Of a stretch of 64,000 nucleotides of DNA, positions 36,109 to 44,579 are shown in pieces. The stretch's first letter is position 1, and each line of letters opens with the position of its first letter. The notes beneath the pieces are model-generated. The model was not told the DNA's origin and searched no databases. It saw only the letters and a program-made list of their open reading frames with translations. The DNA is from UMGS1696 sp964621165. GTDB taxonomy: Bacteria; Bacillota; Clostridia; Oscillospirales; CAG-272. Location: contig CAZULC010000006.1 of the NCBI GenBank assembly GCA_964621165.1, forward strand, positions 53,726 through 117,725, read 5' to 3'. A program made the translations under genes and the position numbers.

Positions 36109-38073
36109 TCACTTTTCAAGCACTCGCACGCCGTATGGCTCAAGGGGAACACGGCCGTCAAACTTTTCTCCTGTGAGAACGTCAACCACACCGCAGCCGA
36201 TGTCAACCCAGCCCTCGCGGTTATCGACCTCGCAGACCACAAAGCCGCGCTCATCCCTCGGCGACACGACAACGTTTCCGCTCTCCTCATACCGCACAGC
36301 CCCGCTTTCGTCAAGGGCATACCGAATCAAACGGTCCATATCCTCCTCCTCAAGTAAAGTTCCGCAGAGGATAACCTTGCCCTTTCCAAAGGTGTGAACG
36401 CTGATTATGCTCTCGCCGACCAAAGCCGAGTGGCCGCCTGTAACATTTGCAAGACTTTCCGACCCGCCGCAGAGAGAATAGCACTCAACCCATCTTCTGC
36501 ACTTCATCTCATCCCCGTCAGCCCACGCCGCACGAAGATAAGCCCCGTCTGTAGGAACTGAGTAGTCAAGCCGTACGCCAAGCATATCCTCGATCATGCC
36601 CATAGCCCGGTCAGTGTAGTGCGCTCCGATTGAGTTGCGGATGTCGGTCATTGGTCCCGCAATCCAAACGCCGCCGTTCTTCACGAATTCCTTGATTTTA
36701 TCACCCAATCCGCCTTCCAGAGTCATCGTAAGGGGAGAAATCACGAGCCTGTAGCCGTCAAGCGAATGAGAAGCTTCAATCACGTCGGGTCTCACGCCGT
36801 TTGCCGAGAGCCGCTTGTGAATCCGCTGAACCTGCCATACATAGCTGTTTCCGTCGAAGATAGGCTGAACCTCAAAGAGCCGCCAAGCATGGGAAGTAAA
36901 ATGAAGTGCCACGTCGGACTTCACTTTCGTGCCGGATATTATCTCCGAAGCCTTGTCGTAATCCGCCGAAGTCCGCTGAACCTCACCGAAAACGTGCGCC
37001 GGTCTGCCCTCGGGGGAGATGACATAGCCGTGATTCAGCTCATGCCCCGCCCAGTGCTGTCTCCAGAGCCAGTATGAGTTAGACTCGCCGCCTAAAGCCA
37101 CAGGGAGCCAAGAATTAAGACGGCAGTACCCCTCGGGCTTCAGCTTCTGTCCAATGGAAACCGAGCCGTTCCAGTTTGTGGCAGTCTCCGTGTTCCAGAA
37201 AGGTCTGTCCTTGAGGGTCCGCAAAAAGTCGAACCAAAACACCTCGTCCGTTATGTTGCCGGGTTCGTTGTAGTGGTTGTACATGACAACGTCAAGCTTT
37301 CGGTTCATCTTCTCGTAAGCCATGCCGTTGATTGGCATCATGTCCGTGCCGATGGGAGCGGTAGTGTACCGTCTGAGAATGTCCGCCTGTCTCTGGATGA
37401 AGCGTATGTCCGCGTCATAATGGGAGTCCTGCCACTCGAGCTGTATGTGGGGATTGTGCCATGCGTTGACCGGGGAAGGAATTTCATCAAAGCTGTCGTA
37501 AGCCTGACTGAACAGATTCAGGTTCCACGCCTCGTTGAGCTTTTCAACCGTACCGTATTTTTCCTCAAGGTCACGGTGGAACTTCGAGAGGCAGTATTCG
37601 CACTGGCATCCCCCGCCCCATGTGTAAATCTCGTTGTCGATCTGCCAGCCGATGATGTTGGGGTCGTGCCCGAATTCCTCGCCCATTTTGTGAACTATGG
37701 CGTCGCATGCGTCAAGGTAGTGGGGATTTGACGAGCAGCAGTGCCGACGACCGCCGTGCTTTGTTCTGACTCCGTTCTCGCCCAGCACCGTCACATCCGG
37801 GTATTCCCGTGACAACCAGATCGGCGGAGTAGCGGTAGGGGTCCCCATAATCACCGCAATGCCGTTTTTCGCAAGCTCATCCACCACATGGTGAAGCCAA
37901 GTGAAGTCGTACATCCCGCGCTTCGTTTCCATCTTCCGCCATGCAAACTCGCCGATTCTCGCACATGTAATTCCGGCTTCCTTCATTTTTCCAATGTCGA
38001 ATGGAATCTGATCCTCGCTCCAGTCCTCGGGGTAGTAAGCCGCTCCGAGAAACGGAGTCTTGATTTTAACCAT
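36109..38073 (-). CDS. Glycoside hydrolase family 42 beta-galactosidase
   Basis: This 654-residue enzyme cleaves terminal beta-galactosides (or related beta-sugars) inside the cell; there is no signal peptide. The GH42 start GAAYYPEDW, acid/base E148 in GWQIDNEIY and nucleophile E296 in FWNTETATNW are clear. Four Cys (C112, C156, C158, C161) match the structural zinc site of GH42. The trimerisation domain and a small C-terminal domain follow. The ATG at 38073 comes after GCGAGGTATAATT, with a promoter at 38117-38145. Confidence 0.95.
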   Translation of the reverse strand: MVKIKTPFLGAAYYPEDWSEDQIPFDIGKMKEAGITCARIGEFAWRKMETKRGMYDFTWLHHVVDELAKNGIAVIMGTPTATPPIWLSREYPDVTVLGENGVRTKHGGRRHCCSSNPHYLDACDAIVHKMGEEFGHDPNIIGWQIDNEIYTWGGGCQCEYCLSKFHRDLEEKYGTVEKLNEAWNLNLFSQAYDSFDEIPSPVNAWHNPHIQLEWQDSHYDADIRFIQRQADILRRYTTAPIGTDMMPINGMAYEKMNRKLDVVMYNHYNEPGNITDEVFWFDFLRTLKDRPFWNTETATNWNGSVSIGQKLKPEGYCRLNSWLPVALGGESNSYWLWRQHWAGHELNHGYVISPEGRPAHVFGEVQRTSADYDKASEIISGTKVKSDVALHFTSHAWRLFEVQPIFDGNSYVWQVQRIHKRLSANGVRPDVIEASHSLDGYRLVISPLTMTLEGGLGDKIKEFVKNGGVWIAGPMTDIRNSIGAHYTDRAMGMIEDMLGVRLDYSVPTDGAYLRAAWADGDEMKCRRWVECYSLCGGSESLANVTGGHSALVGESIISVHTFGKGKVILCGTLLEEEDMDRLIRYALDESGAVRYEESGNVVVSPRDERGFVVCEVDNREGWVDIGCGVVDVLTGEKFDGRVPLEPYGVRVLEK

Positions 38074-38116
38074 AATTATACCTCGCTTTACATTAAATTT
38101 CAGTATCTTTGCAAAT

Positions 38117-38145
38117 ATTATACCAGATTTCCGGCTAATAGTCCA
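38117..38145 (-). promoter_or_regulatory. Promoter of the GH42-GH5 pair
   Basis: Minus-strand TGGACT (38140-38145), 17-nt spacer, TATAAT (38117-38122), ending about 44 nt before the GH42 ATG. Confidence 0.65.
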
Positions 38146-38188
38146 GTGATTTTTGTACTTTTTTGCGGTATTTTCGCTAAAGTATCGC

Positions 38189-38217
38189 TTGACTTGTCAC
38201 GTCAGTTATGCTATAAT
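38189..38217 (+). promoter_or_regulatory. Promoter of the queuosine-precursor locus
   Basis: TTGACT (38189-38194), 17-nt spacer, TATAAT (38212-38217), just ahead of the riboswitch leader. Confidence 0.82.
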
Positions 38218-38250
38218 TAATTTTGCGGTAATTTATACCGTGCGAAAATT

Positions 38251-38387
38251 CAATAGAGGCAGTTCGTAACCATCCTGCCTTGTGTCGAAGCTGTTTCAAC
38301 ATTTTTTCGGCTTACTAAATCAAAACTAAGGAGGATTAAGGGGAGATTTATACCTTCCCGCAGACACCTTAGAAGGTGTTTTTTTAT
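38251..38387 (+). promoter_or_regulatory. Candidate preQ1 riboswitch (class III-like) with transcription terminator
   Basis: The leader has a hairpin GGCAG (38258-38262) / CTGCC (38275-38279) with the 12-nt loop TTCGTAACCATC, an extra hairpin region, and then AAAACTAAGGAGG, the A-rich tail seen in preQ1 aptamers. A terminator ACACCTTAGAAGGTGT plus seven T lies at 38364-38386. CTAAGG (38326-38331) is exactly complementary to CCTTAG (38367-38372) in the terminator stem, so binding of the tail in the aptamer would free the terminator (an off switch). The downstream genes are a radical SAM protein and a queuosine-precursor transporter. The inserted hairpin and the order recall class III preQ1 aptamers; the class is my inference. 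Confidence 0.72.
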
Positions 38388-38392
38388 TGCTT

Positions 38393-39088
38393 ATGGAACG
38401 ATACAGTATCATCACGGACAAAAATCCCCGTGAAATCGTGCTTCTGCGAGGGCGGGGGTGCGTGTGGCAACGATGTCCCTTCTGCGACTACCACACCGAC
38501 TCATGCCAAAATGAAGCCGAAAACTTCGACCTGAACCGTCAGGTTCTCGCAAATGTCATCGGAAAATACGCCGATCTCGAGGTCATAAACTCAGGCTCCG
38601 TCTTCGAGCTTGACCGACCTACCCTTGAGCTTATCCGGCAGATCACCCGGGAAAGGGGTATAAAAACCCTGCATTTCGAGTCCCACTACCTCTACCGGGA
38701 GAAAATTCCGGCTCTGCGGGAGTACTACAGTCCGGTAGAGCTGAAAATGAAGCTGGGACTTGAAACCTTCGACTTTGACTTTCGGGAAAACGTACTTCGC
38801 AAGGGAATTGACGAGCGCGACCCCGCCAAAATCGCCGAACACTTCGACGAAGCAAACTTTCTCTTCGGACTCACGGGACAGACGGCAGAATCCATGCTCG
38901 AGGACATACGTCTGGGACTCAGTCACTTTTCCCGAATCTGCGTCAACATCATGTGCGAAAACACAACCCAAATCAAGCCCGACCCTGCCATAATAGCCGA
39001 GTTTATGGGGAAAGTCTACCCCATCTACAGGGACAACCCCCGGGTGGACATTCTCGTGAACAACACCGACTTCGGCGTAGGTGACTGA
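38393..39088 (+). CDS. Radical SAM protein of the queuosine-precursor locus
   Basis: This 231-residue protein starts near a Cys triplet C23-x4-C28-x2-C31 (GCVWQRCPFCDYH), which would bind the 4Fe-4S cluster; the common radical SAM spacing is Cx3Cx2C. A later motif ELKMKLGLETFD resembles the barrel strands that hold SAM. The ATG at 38393 has no Shine-Dalgarno site at normal distance; the only candidates are AAGGTG in the terminator stem and GGAGG in the riboswitch. It is the first gene behind the preQ1-type riboswitch and precedes a YhhQ transporter by 71 nt. By position it may be a queuine-salvage enzyme comparable to the radical SAM lyase QueL reported in Clostridioides difficile, but I cannot prove this. 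Confidence 0.75.
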   Translation: MERYSIITDKNPREIVLLRGRGCVWQRCPFCDYHTDSCQNEAENFDLNRQVLANVIGKYADLEVINSGSVFELDRPTLELIRQITRERGIKTLHFESHYLYREKIPALREYYSPVELKMKLGLETFDFDFRENVLRKGIDERDPAKIAEHFDEANFLFGLTGQTAESMLEDIRLGLSHFSRICVNIMCENTTQIKPDPAIIAEFMGKVYPIYRDNPRVDILVNNTDFGVGD

Positions 39089-39159
39089 CTCAAAATCAAA
39101 ACCGAACTAATATTTTTCGCAAAACATAAATTTTCATAAATAGCAAAAGGAAATCATAT

Positions 39160-39873
39160 ATGTTCAACAGTATAATTCTATTTCTGTCACTGGTGTTCAT
39201 CTTCGGAATGACCCTGCTGGCATACAAATTCTTCGGCAAAGCCGGACTTTTCAGCCTGTCCGCAATCTCAACAGTCCTCGCCAACATCGAGGTAGTGCTC
39301 ATGATTCGCGCCTTCGGCATGGACCAGACCCTCGGCAACGTCCTCTTCGCCATGACCTTCCTGACCACTGACATTCTCAGCGAGTGCGAGGGCAAAAAGG
39401 AAGCCAACAAAGCGGTCGTCATCGGCATATTCTCGTCAATTTTCTTCCTCGTGCTGTCCCAGAGCTGGCTGATTTACGACTCCATATCCGACGATAGCGT
39501 CAACTCCGCCTTCTCCACCATCTTCTCCCAGACTCCACGCCTTGTGCTGGCTTCCCTCCTCGTCTACGCCGTAAGCCAGTTCTTCGACGTGTGGATCTAC
39601 CACAAATGGTGGGATTTCTCCTCGAAAAAGTGCGGCGATAAGCGGCGTTTCCTGTGGCTGAGAAACAACGGCTCCACTCTCATAAGCCAGATGATAAACT
39701 CCTTCCTGTTCACCCTGCTTGCCTTCGGGGGACAGTACGACTTCGGCACAATCATGTCAATCTTCCTCTCAAGCTACGTGATTTTCATCTTCACCAGCCT
39801 GCTTGACACCCCCGTCCTCTATATCGCCCGCCGAGTGCATGACAAAAAGGTCGCCGCCGTAACAGCCGACTGA
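39160..39873 (+). CDS. yhhQ: Queuosine precursor transporter (YhhQ/VUT family)
   Basis: YhhQ proteins import preQ0/preQ1 or queuine. The 237-residue protein has six or so membrane helices and the family's signature segments TFLTTDILSECEGKKEA and LRNNGSTLISQMINSFLFT. The ATG at 39160 follows AAAGGAAATCATAT. It lies downstream of the preQ1-type riboswitch and radical SAM gene and before a terminator, so all three probably form one unit under preQ1 control. Confidence 0.93.
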   Translation: MFNSIILFLSLVFIFGMTLLAYKFFGKAGLFSLSAISTVLANIEVVLMIRAFGMDQTLGNVLFAMTFLTTDILSECEGKKEANKAVVIGIFSSIFFLVLSQSWLIYDSISDDSVNSAFSTIFSQTPRLVLASLLVYAVSQFFDVWIYHKWWDFSSKKCGDKRRFLWLRNNGSTLISQMINSFLFTLLAFGGQYDFGTIMSIFLSSYVIFIFTSLLDTPVLYIARRVHDKKVAAVTAD

Positions 39874-39889
39874 CAAACATAAAGACAAA

Positions 39890-39915
39890 GCTCCTTCACC
39901 CCGGGGGAGTTTTTT
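39890..39915 (+). terminator. Terminator after yhhQ
   Basis: GCTCC and GGAG pair around TTCACCCCGGG, followed by TTTTTT at 39910-39915. The stem is short, but it lies 17 nt after the stop with a good T-run. Confidence 0.65.
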
Positions 39916-40035
39916 AGTCTCCGGCACTGGACCCACGGCTCACGCTTTGATGGCGCACCTGCCCGCATTTTTTTGGAAATTTCACGCAAACTCCGTCATG
40001 CCTCACAAATACGCCTTGATTTATGACATATTCTC

Positions 40036-40064
40036 TTTAACGAAGGATGATTTTGTGATATAAT
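40036..40064 (+). promoter_or_regulatory. Promoter of the CPBP protease pseudogene
   Basis: TTTAAC (40036-40041), 17-nt spacer, TATAAT (40059-40064). The decayed gene begins about 45 nt further on. Confidence 0.55.
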
Positions 40065-40111
40065 TTATGTACAGAAAAGGAAATTCGCACCGGCAGAACA
40101 ATTAGCAACAA

Positions 40112-40770
40112 ATGAACTGCGTAAAAATAACCGACGCCCTGCTGCTGTCACTTTCATTTTTCGCCGTAATGCTTGTCTGCACCCTGCTTGACATGGCAGT
40201 CTGGCGCAAAGCCTTTCCGAAAATCGAACCGTGACTCAACGTCGGCTCAATCGTGCTTTTGGCGGCAGCATTTCTCACGGTCCTCAAACGGAACGGATAT
40301 ACAGTCCGCCCATTCGACAACGTAACCCCCGTGGGAATCACAACCGCACTCGCCTGCTCGGTACTGTTTTATCTGACTCTCGACCGACTTCTCAACCCAA
40401 TCATCGCATGGGCTTTCCCTGCAAGCGAGAAGCTGTTTCAGGAGTCAGCCGCCGCCCTCACCGACTCCCCCGTCACCGGATTCATCCACACCTGCATAAT
40501 AGCTCCTGTCATGGAAGAATGCTTGATGCGGGGCATCATAGCCGACGGAATGAACACAGCCTACGGAGCGTTGACGGCGGTTTTGTGTCAGCCCTGCTCT
40601 CTGCCCTGCTCCACTTCAACATGGTGCAAACCGTCTAAGCCTTCATCTGCGGCGTGGTTCTGAGCCTGCTCTATCTAAAAACCGGCTCAGTCCTGTGCTG
40701 TATCATAAGCCACAGCGGGTACAATATGCTGTCGTTGTTCATCACACCGCGTAATATAAAACCGAGATAA
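40112..40770 (+). pseudogene. Decayed CPBP-family intramembrane protease (CAAX protease-like)
   Basis: Reading from the ATG at 40112, an in-frame TGA at 40232-40234 (after RKAFPKIEP) breaks the protein; the same frame continues LNVGSIVLLAAAF to VMEECLMRGI, which is motif 1 (EExxxR) of CPBP/Abi proteases. After NTAYGALTAV the frame shifts at a T4 run (40581-40584); with one more T it would give FVSALLSALLHFN. The new frame then meets a TAA at 40636-40638 and continues AFICGVVLSLLYLKTGS to the final TAA at 40768. So three lesions lie in about 220 codons. The family works in membrane protein processing and bacteriocin self-immunity; this copy is most likely dead. Confidence 0.82.
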
Positions 40771-40830
40771 ATGAAGCAGCATCAGCTTAAAGCATGAATC
40801 CCTTATTTGATTCTCACCTTAACTCCACCC

Positions 40831-40891
40831 TCGTGTGATTTTTTAAAATTCCAGATGAAAAAACGCCGTGTTTGCCTGTCGGGGCTCCCCC
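40831..40891 (-). repeat. Dispersed intergenic repeat, copy E (inverted)
   Basis: On the minus strand it reads GGGGGAGCCCCGACAGGC, CGGCGTTTTTTCAT, GGAATTTTAAAAAATC, ACACGA. This aligns without gaps to copy A at 822-882, with about three quarters of positions identical. It lies between the CPBP pseudogene and the trkA promoter. Confidence 0.62.
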
Positions 40892-40924
40892 ACCCCACCC
40901 CGACCATATTTTACATCAACATTA

Positions 40925-40954
40925 TTGACAAACACCGCTTGATTATGCTATAAT
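40925..40954 (+). promoter_or_regulatory. Promoter of trkA-trkH
   Basis: TTGACA (40925-40930), 18-nt spacer, TATAAT (40949-40954), about 90 nt before the trkA ATG. Confidence 0.78.
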
Positions 40955-41047
40955 ATCATATTATATAAAATATATCCAAAAAAAATCTTCAAAATATACG
41001 CCGTGTTTGATATTTTCAATCAAGCATTATGGAAAAGTGGTGAAATC

Positions 41048-42403
41048 ATGAAAATTATTGTTTGCGGATGCGGTAAAATCGGGTCCGCTCTCATCGAAAG
41101 CTTGGCCGCCGAAGGTCACGACGTGATTGCACTTGACCGCGACGGAGACATAATCACCGAGCTGACCAATATCTGCGACGTCATGGGTGTGGTTGGCAAC
41201 GGCGTTGACTGCGAAACCCTAGAGGACGCCGGCGTTCGTGAATGCGAGCTTTTTATCGCCGTGACCGGTTCGGACGAGCTGAACATGCTCTCCTGCTTCC
41301 TCGCAAAACGCATGGGCGCGGCTCACACCATAGCAAGAATCCGGACTCCAGAATACAACGACGCCTCCCTCGAGTTCATGAAGCACGAGCTGGGACTGTC
41401 CATGTCCATCAATCCTGAACTTCTGGCCGCACGGGAACTGTACGACCTGCTCAAGCTCCCCTCAGCTGCGAAAGTTGAGACCTTTGCCGGACGCGCCTTT
41501 GAGGTTGTGGAAATCAAACTTAGGGAAAACTCGCCTCTCGACGGGGTTGCGCTCCGTGAGCTTCCGGAAAAATACAAAACCCGAATTCTCGTGTGCCTTG
41601 TTCAGCGCGAAAGCAGCTACTACGTCCCCAACGGAAGCTTTGTCCTGCAAAACAGCGACCGGGTGGGAATCATAGGCTCACCGACGGAAATCGACAGCTT
41701 CCTCCAGAAAACCGGGCTCATGCAGAAGCGCGCAAAACGAATCATGATCCTCGGCGGAAGCAGAACAGCATACTATCTCGCAAAAATGATCAGCTCAAGT
41801 GCAAACGTAAAAATCATAGAACAGAACGAAAAAACCGCGTCGGAGTTGTCGGAGCTTCTGCCGGACACCGTTGTAATCCACGGAGATGGAGCGGAACAGG
41901 AACTTCTTCTCGAGGAAGGACTTCGCCAGCACGACGCTTTCGTAGCCCTCACCGGCATGGACGAGGAGAACATCCTCATCTCAATCTACGCCCATTCCCA
42001 GAACGTTCCCAAGGTCATCTCAAAAATCAACCGGCCGCAGCTTGTCTCCATCGCGGAAAAACTGGGTCTCGACACCCTCATATCCCCGAAAAACATCATT
42101 GCGGATTTGGTAGTCCAGTACGCCCGCGCCCTTGAAAATTCCCGGGAAAGCAACATCGAGACCATGTATAAGCTCATGGACGGCGCGGCGGAAGCTCTGG
42201 AGTTCAAGGTAACGTCGGAGTCCGAGATAACCTCAGTGAAGCTCAAGGACCTAAAGCTCAAGCCCGGCACCCTCATAGCGGGAATCATACGCGGCAGACG
42301 AACCATAGTCCCACGAGGAAACGACGAAATCCTCCCCGGGGATAAAGTCATAGTGCTGGCAGCAGGAATGCGGGTGCGTGAGCTTGCGGACATCGTGAGG
42401 TGA
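41048..42403 (+). CDS. trkA: Trk system potassium uptake protein TrkA
   Basis: TrkA is the peripheral NAD(H)-binding gating protein of the Trk potassium channel. The 451-residue protein has two tandem RCK units: the first starts MKIIVCGCGKIGSALIESL with the acidic end at DRD, the second IMILGGSRTAYYLAKMI with EQN; each is followed by a TrkA-C domain (the last ends near GDKVIVLAAG). The ATG at 41048 is used because Rossmann folding starts directly there; a frame from 41003 has a non-family prefix. It is followed 84 nt later by trkH. Confidence 0.95.
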   Translation: MKIIVCGCGKIGSALIESLAAEGHDVIALDRDGDIITELTNICDVMGVVGNGVDCETLEDAGVRECELFIAVTGSDELNMLSCFLAKRMGAAHTIARIRTPEYNDASLEFMKHELGLSMSINPELLAARELYDLLKLPSAAKVETFAGRAFEVVEIKLRENSPLDGVALRELPEKYKTRILVCLVQRESSYYVPNGSFVLQNSDRVGIIGSPTEIDSFLQKTGLMQKRAKRIMILGGSRTAYYLAKMISSSANVKIIEQNEKTASELSELLPDTVVIHGDGAEQELLLEEGLRQHDAFVALTGMDEENILISIYAHSQNVPKVISKINRPQLVSIAEKLGLDTLISPKNIIADLVVQYARALENSRESNIETMYKLMDGAAEALEFKVTSESEITSVKLKDLKLKPGTLIAGIIRGRRTIVPRGNDEILPGDKVIVLAAGMRVRELADIVR

Positions 42404-42487
42404 TGGCATGAATAACATAATTCTCCCCAACTGCATAATCCCACGTAAAAACAGACGGCACAATACCGCACAGCCGGAGGACGTCAA

Positions 42488-43981
42488 ATGAACCGGAAAA
42501 TGATTCTCTACACCCTCGCCCAGCTTGTGACTCTCGAGGGCTTCCTCCTTCTTCTGCCGGCCGTGACCGCACTGATTTACGCCGAATACTCCTGCGCCGT
42601 CTCTTTCTTCTCCGTTTCGGCAGGAGCCTTGCTTTTCGGCATGCTGGTGCTGATATTCCTCAAAACTCCCGACAAAACCATATATGCCCGGGAGGGATTC
42701 ATCACCGTGGCACTGGCGTGGGTCATCATCTCGGCAATCGGCGCGCTTCCCTTCGTACTCTGCGGAGACATCCCATCCTACACCGACGCGTTTTTCGAGA
42801 CAGTCAGCGGAATCACAACCACCGGCGCGTCTATTCTCCGTGACGTCGAGACTCTGAACCACGGCTCCCTCTTCTGGCGCAGCTTCACCCACTGGATCGG
42901 CGGAATGGGAGTTATAGTGCTGATGATGGCGATTATGCCCTCCGGTGGAAGCGGCGGACGGTCAATGCACATCATGCGCGCGGAAATTCCCGGGCCAAAG
43001 GTGGACAAAATCGTACCCAAAGTCCGCGGAACGGCAAAACTGCTCTATGTGATCTACATTACCCTGACCCTTGTAGAGGTTCTGTTCCTCATGCTCGGCG
43101 GAATGAGCTTCTTCGAATCACTGATGCACTCCTTCGGTACAGCCGGAACGGGCGGATTCGGGGTTCGCGGGGACAGCATCGGCTCCTACTCGCCGTACAT
43201 CAAGTGGGTCATCACCATATTCATGCTCATCTTCGGCGTAAACTTCAACCTGTACTACCTTATACTCACCAAAAAGTTCTCGCAGGCTTATAAAAGTGAG
43301 GAACTGCGAAATTACCTCGTCATCGTAGTAGTGTCCGTTGTACTCATCGCCGCAAACACCTACGGCTTGTACAATAATATCGGCGAAACACTGACCGAAT
43401 CCGCGTTCCAAGTCTCGTCAATCATCACCACCACGGGCTACTCCACCGTTGACTTTGACCAGTGGCCGGAGTTTTCCAAAGCCGTGCTTCTGACCCTGAT
43501 GTTCGTCGGCGGATGCGCGGGTTCAACGGCGGGCGGACTCAAGGTTTCGCGTATCATCATCCTTTTGAAATCCGTGAAGTCCGAGTTCACCAAGCTGCTT
43601 CACCCCCGCTCAGTAGTCACCGTAAAATTCGAAGGCAAGCCCCTCGAGGACTCAGTAAAACGCGGGGTCATGACCTACTTCGCCTTCTACAGCTTCATTT
43701 TGGCTGGATTTTTCCTGATAATATCCCTCGAGCCCTTCTCCCTCGAGACAAACCTGTCGGCGGTCATCGCCTGCTTCAACAACGTAGGCCCGGGATTCGC
43801 TAATGTTGGACCAATGTCGAGTTACGCGGACTACAGCAGCTTTGCGAAGGTTATGCTGTCCATGGCGATGCTCCTCGGACGGCTTGAAATCTACCCCATA
43901 ATGCTGACCCTTGCTCCGTCCACATGGACCGGCAAAAACAAGATTCAGCTCCGGAACCTCTTCGAGAAGGACAGCGATTGA
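42488..43981 (+). CDS. trkH: Trk system potassium uptake protein TrkH
   Basis: TrkH is the membrane channel for potassium. The 497-residue protein has four membrane-pore-membrane repeats with filter segments such as SGITTTGASI, GTAGTGGFG, IITTTGYSTV and NNVGPGFANVG. GGSGGRSMHIMRAEIPGPKVDK is the conserved cytoplasmic loop. The ATG follows GGAGGACGTCAA. It forms an operon with trkA. GdpP, the c-di-AMP hydrolase at the left of the window, is often linked to potassium control, but not by position here. Confidence 0.95.
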   Translation: MNRKMILYTLAQLVTLEGFLLLLPAVTALIYAEYSCAVSFFSVSAGALLFGMLVLIFLKTPDKTIYAREGFITVALAWVIISAIGALPFVLCGDIPSYTDAFFETVSGITTTGASILRDVETLNHGSLFWRSFTHWIGGMGVIVLMMAIMPSGGSGGRSMHIMRAEIPGPKVDKIVPKVRGTAKLLYVIYITLTLVEVLFLMLGGMSFFESLMHSFGTAGTGGFGVRGDSIGSYSPYIKWVITIFMLIFGVNFNLYYLILTKKFSQAYKSEELRNYLVIVVVSVVLIAANTYGLYNNIGETLTESAFQVSSIITTTGYSTVDFDQWPEFSKAVLLTLMFVGGCAGSTAGGLKVSRIIILLKSVKSEFTKLLHPRSVVTVKFEGKPLEDSVKRGVMTYFAFYSFILAGFFLIISLEPFSLETNLSAVIACFNNVGPGFANVGPMSSYADYSSFAKVMLSMAMLLGRLEIYPIMLTLAPSTWTGKNKIQLRNLFEKDSD

Positions 43982-44010
43982 TTCTTCTTTATTCAAAAGC
44001 AAACAGAAAA

Positions 44011-44439
44011 ATGCACATAAAGGCTTTATCCGAATATCTTCAGCAGAACAAAGCGGACTTTGAAATCATCCCCCAGACAAGCCAAATCCTGACCTTAGCC
44101 GACGCCGCGGAGTACTTCCCAATCGAACAGGCCGCACCAACCCTTGTCACCCAGACCGAAGGAGGCTTGCTGGCGGTGTTTTCCAGTCCAACCGGCGGAA
44201 GAGTGGACTTCAACCTGCTGAAAAACATCTTCAGCTTTCAGAAAATGAAGATGGCTGACCCCAAGCGCGTTTTCGCTGAAACCGGATAAGAAGCCAGCTC
44301 GATTCCCCTCGTCGGACTGTTGCTCCCCTGCCTGATGGACAAAAACCTCTTCCGGATCAACTGCATCTACGGTGGAACCGACGACCCAATGTACACCCTG
44401 AAAATCTCACACGATTCCGTCAAAAACTCAACAATATAA
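44011..44439 (+). pseudogene. YbaK/prolyl-tRNA editing-type gene with an internal TAA
   Basis: From the ATG at 44011 the frame reads MHIKALSEYLQQN, then TLADAAEYFPIEQAAPTLV and a Lys in SFQKMKMADPKRVFAETG. A TAA at 44287-44289 interrupts it, but the frame goes on EASSIPLVGLLLPCLMDKNLF and IYGGTDDPMYTLKIS to a second TAA at 44437. The whole would be about 142 residues, the size of a YbaK/EbsC aminoacyl-tRNA deacylase (these hydrolyse mischarged tRNA); the sequence after the stop is the core SxxPVG-type end of that fold. A Tyr codon at the stop would fit best. It is 29 nt after trkH. Confidence 0.72.
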
Positions 44440-44471
44440 TCCAGCTTTACTGACCCGTCACAAACAAAAAC

Positions 44472-44510
44472 CCCGGGACTGCTTCAATCGGCAAATCCCG
44501 GGAATTTTTT
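44472..44510 (+). terminator. Bidirectional terminator between the YbaK remnant and the ABC cluster
   Basis: CCCGGGA (44472-44478) pairs with TCCCGGG (44496-44502), followed by AATTTTTT; the minus strand has GGTTTTTGTTTG. It would end both the trk transcript and the 12.6-kb cluster. Confidence 0.85.
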
Positions 44511-44520
44511 ATTAAGTTGG

Positions 44521-44577
44521 CTTTAGTCGGCACCCTTAAGTCGTCGCCCTTTAGTATGTACCTTTTAGCCTGCGTCC
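44521..44577. repeat. Short tandem repeat, four degenerate 14-bp units
   Basis: Four consecutive units read CTTTAGTCGGCACC, CTTAAGTCGTCGCC, CTTTAGTATGTACC and TTTTAGCCTGCGTC. They lie between the terminator and the stop codon of the last permease gene. Confidence 0.6.
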
Positions 44578-44579
44578 TA

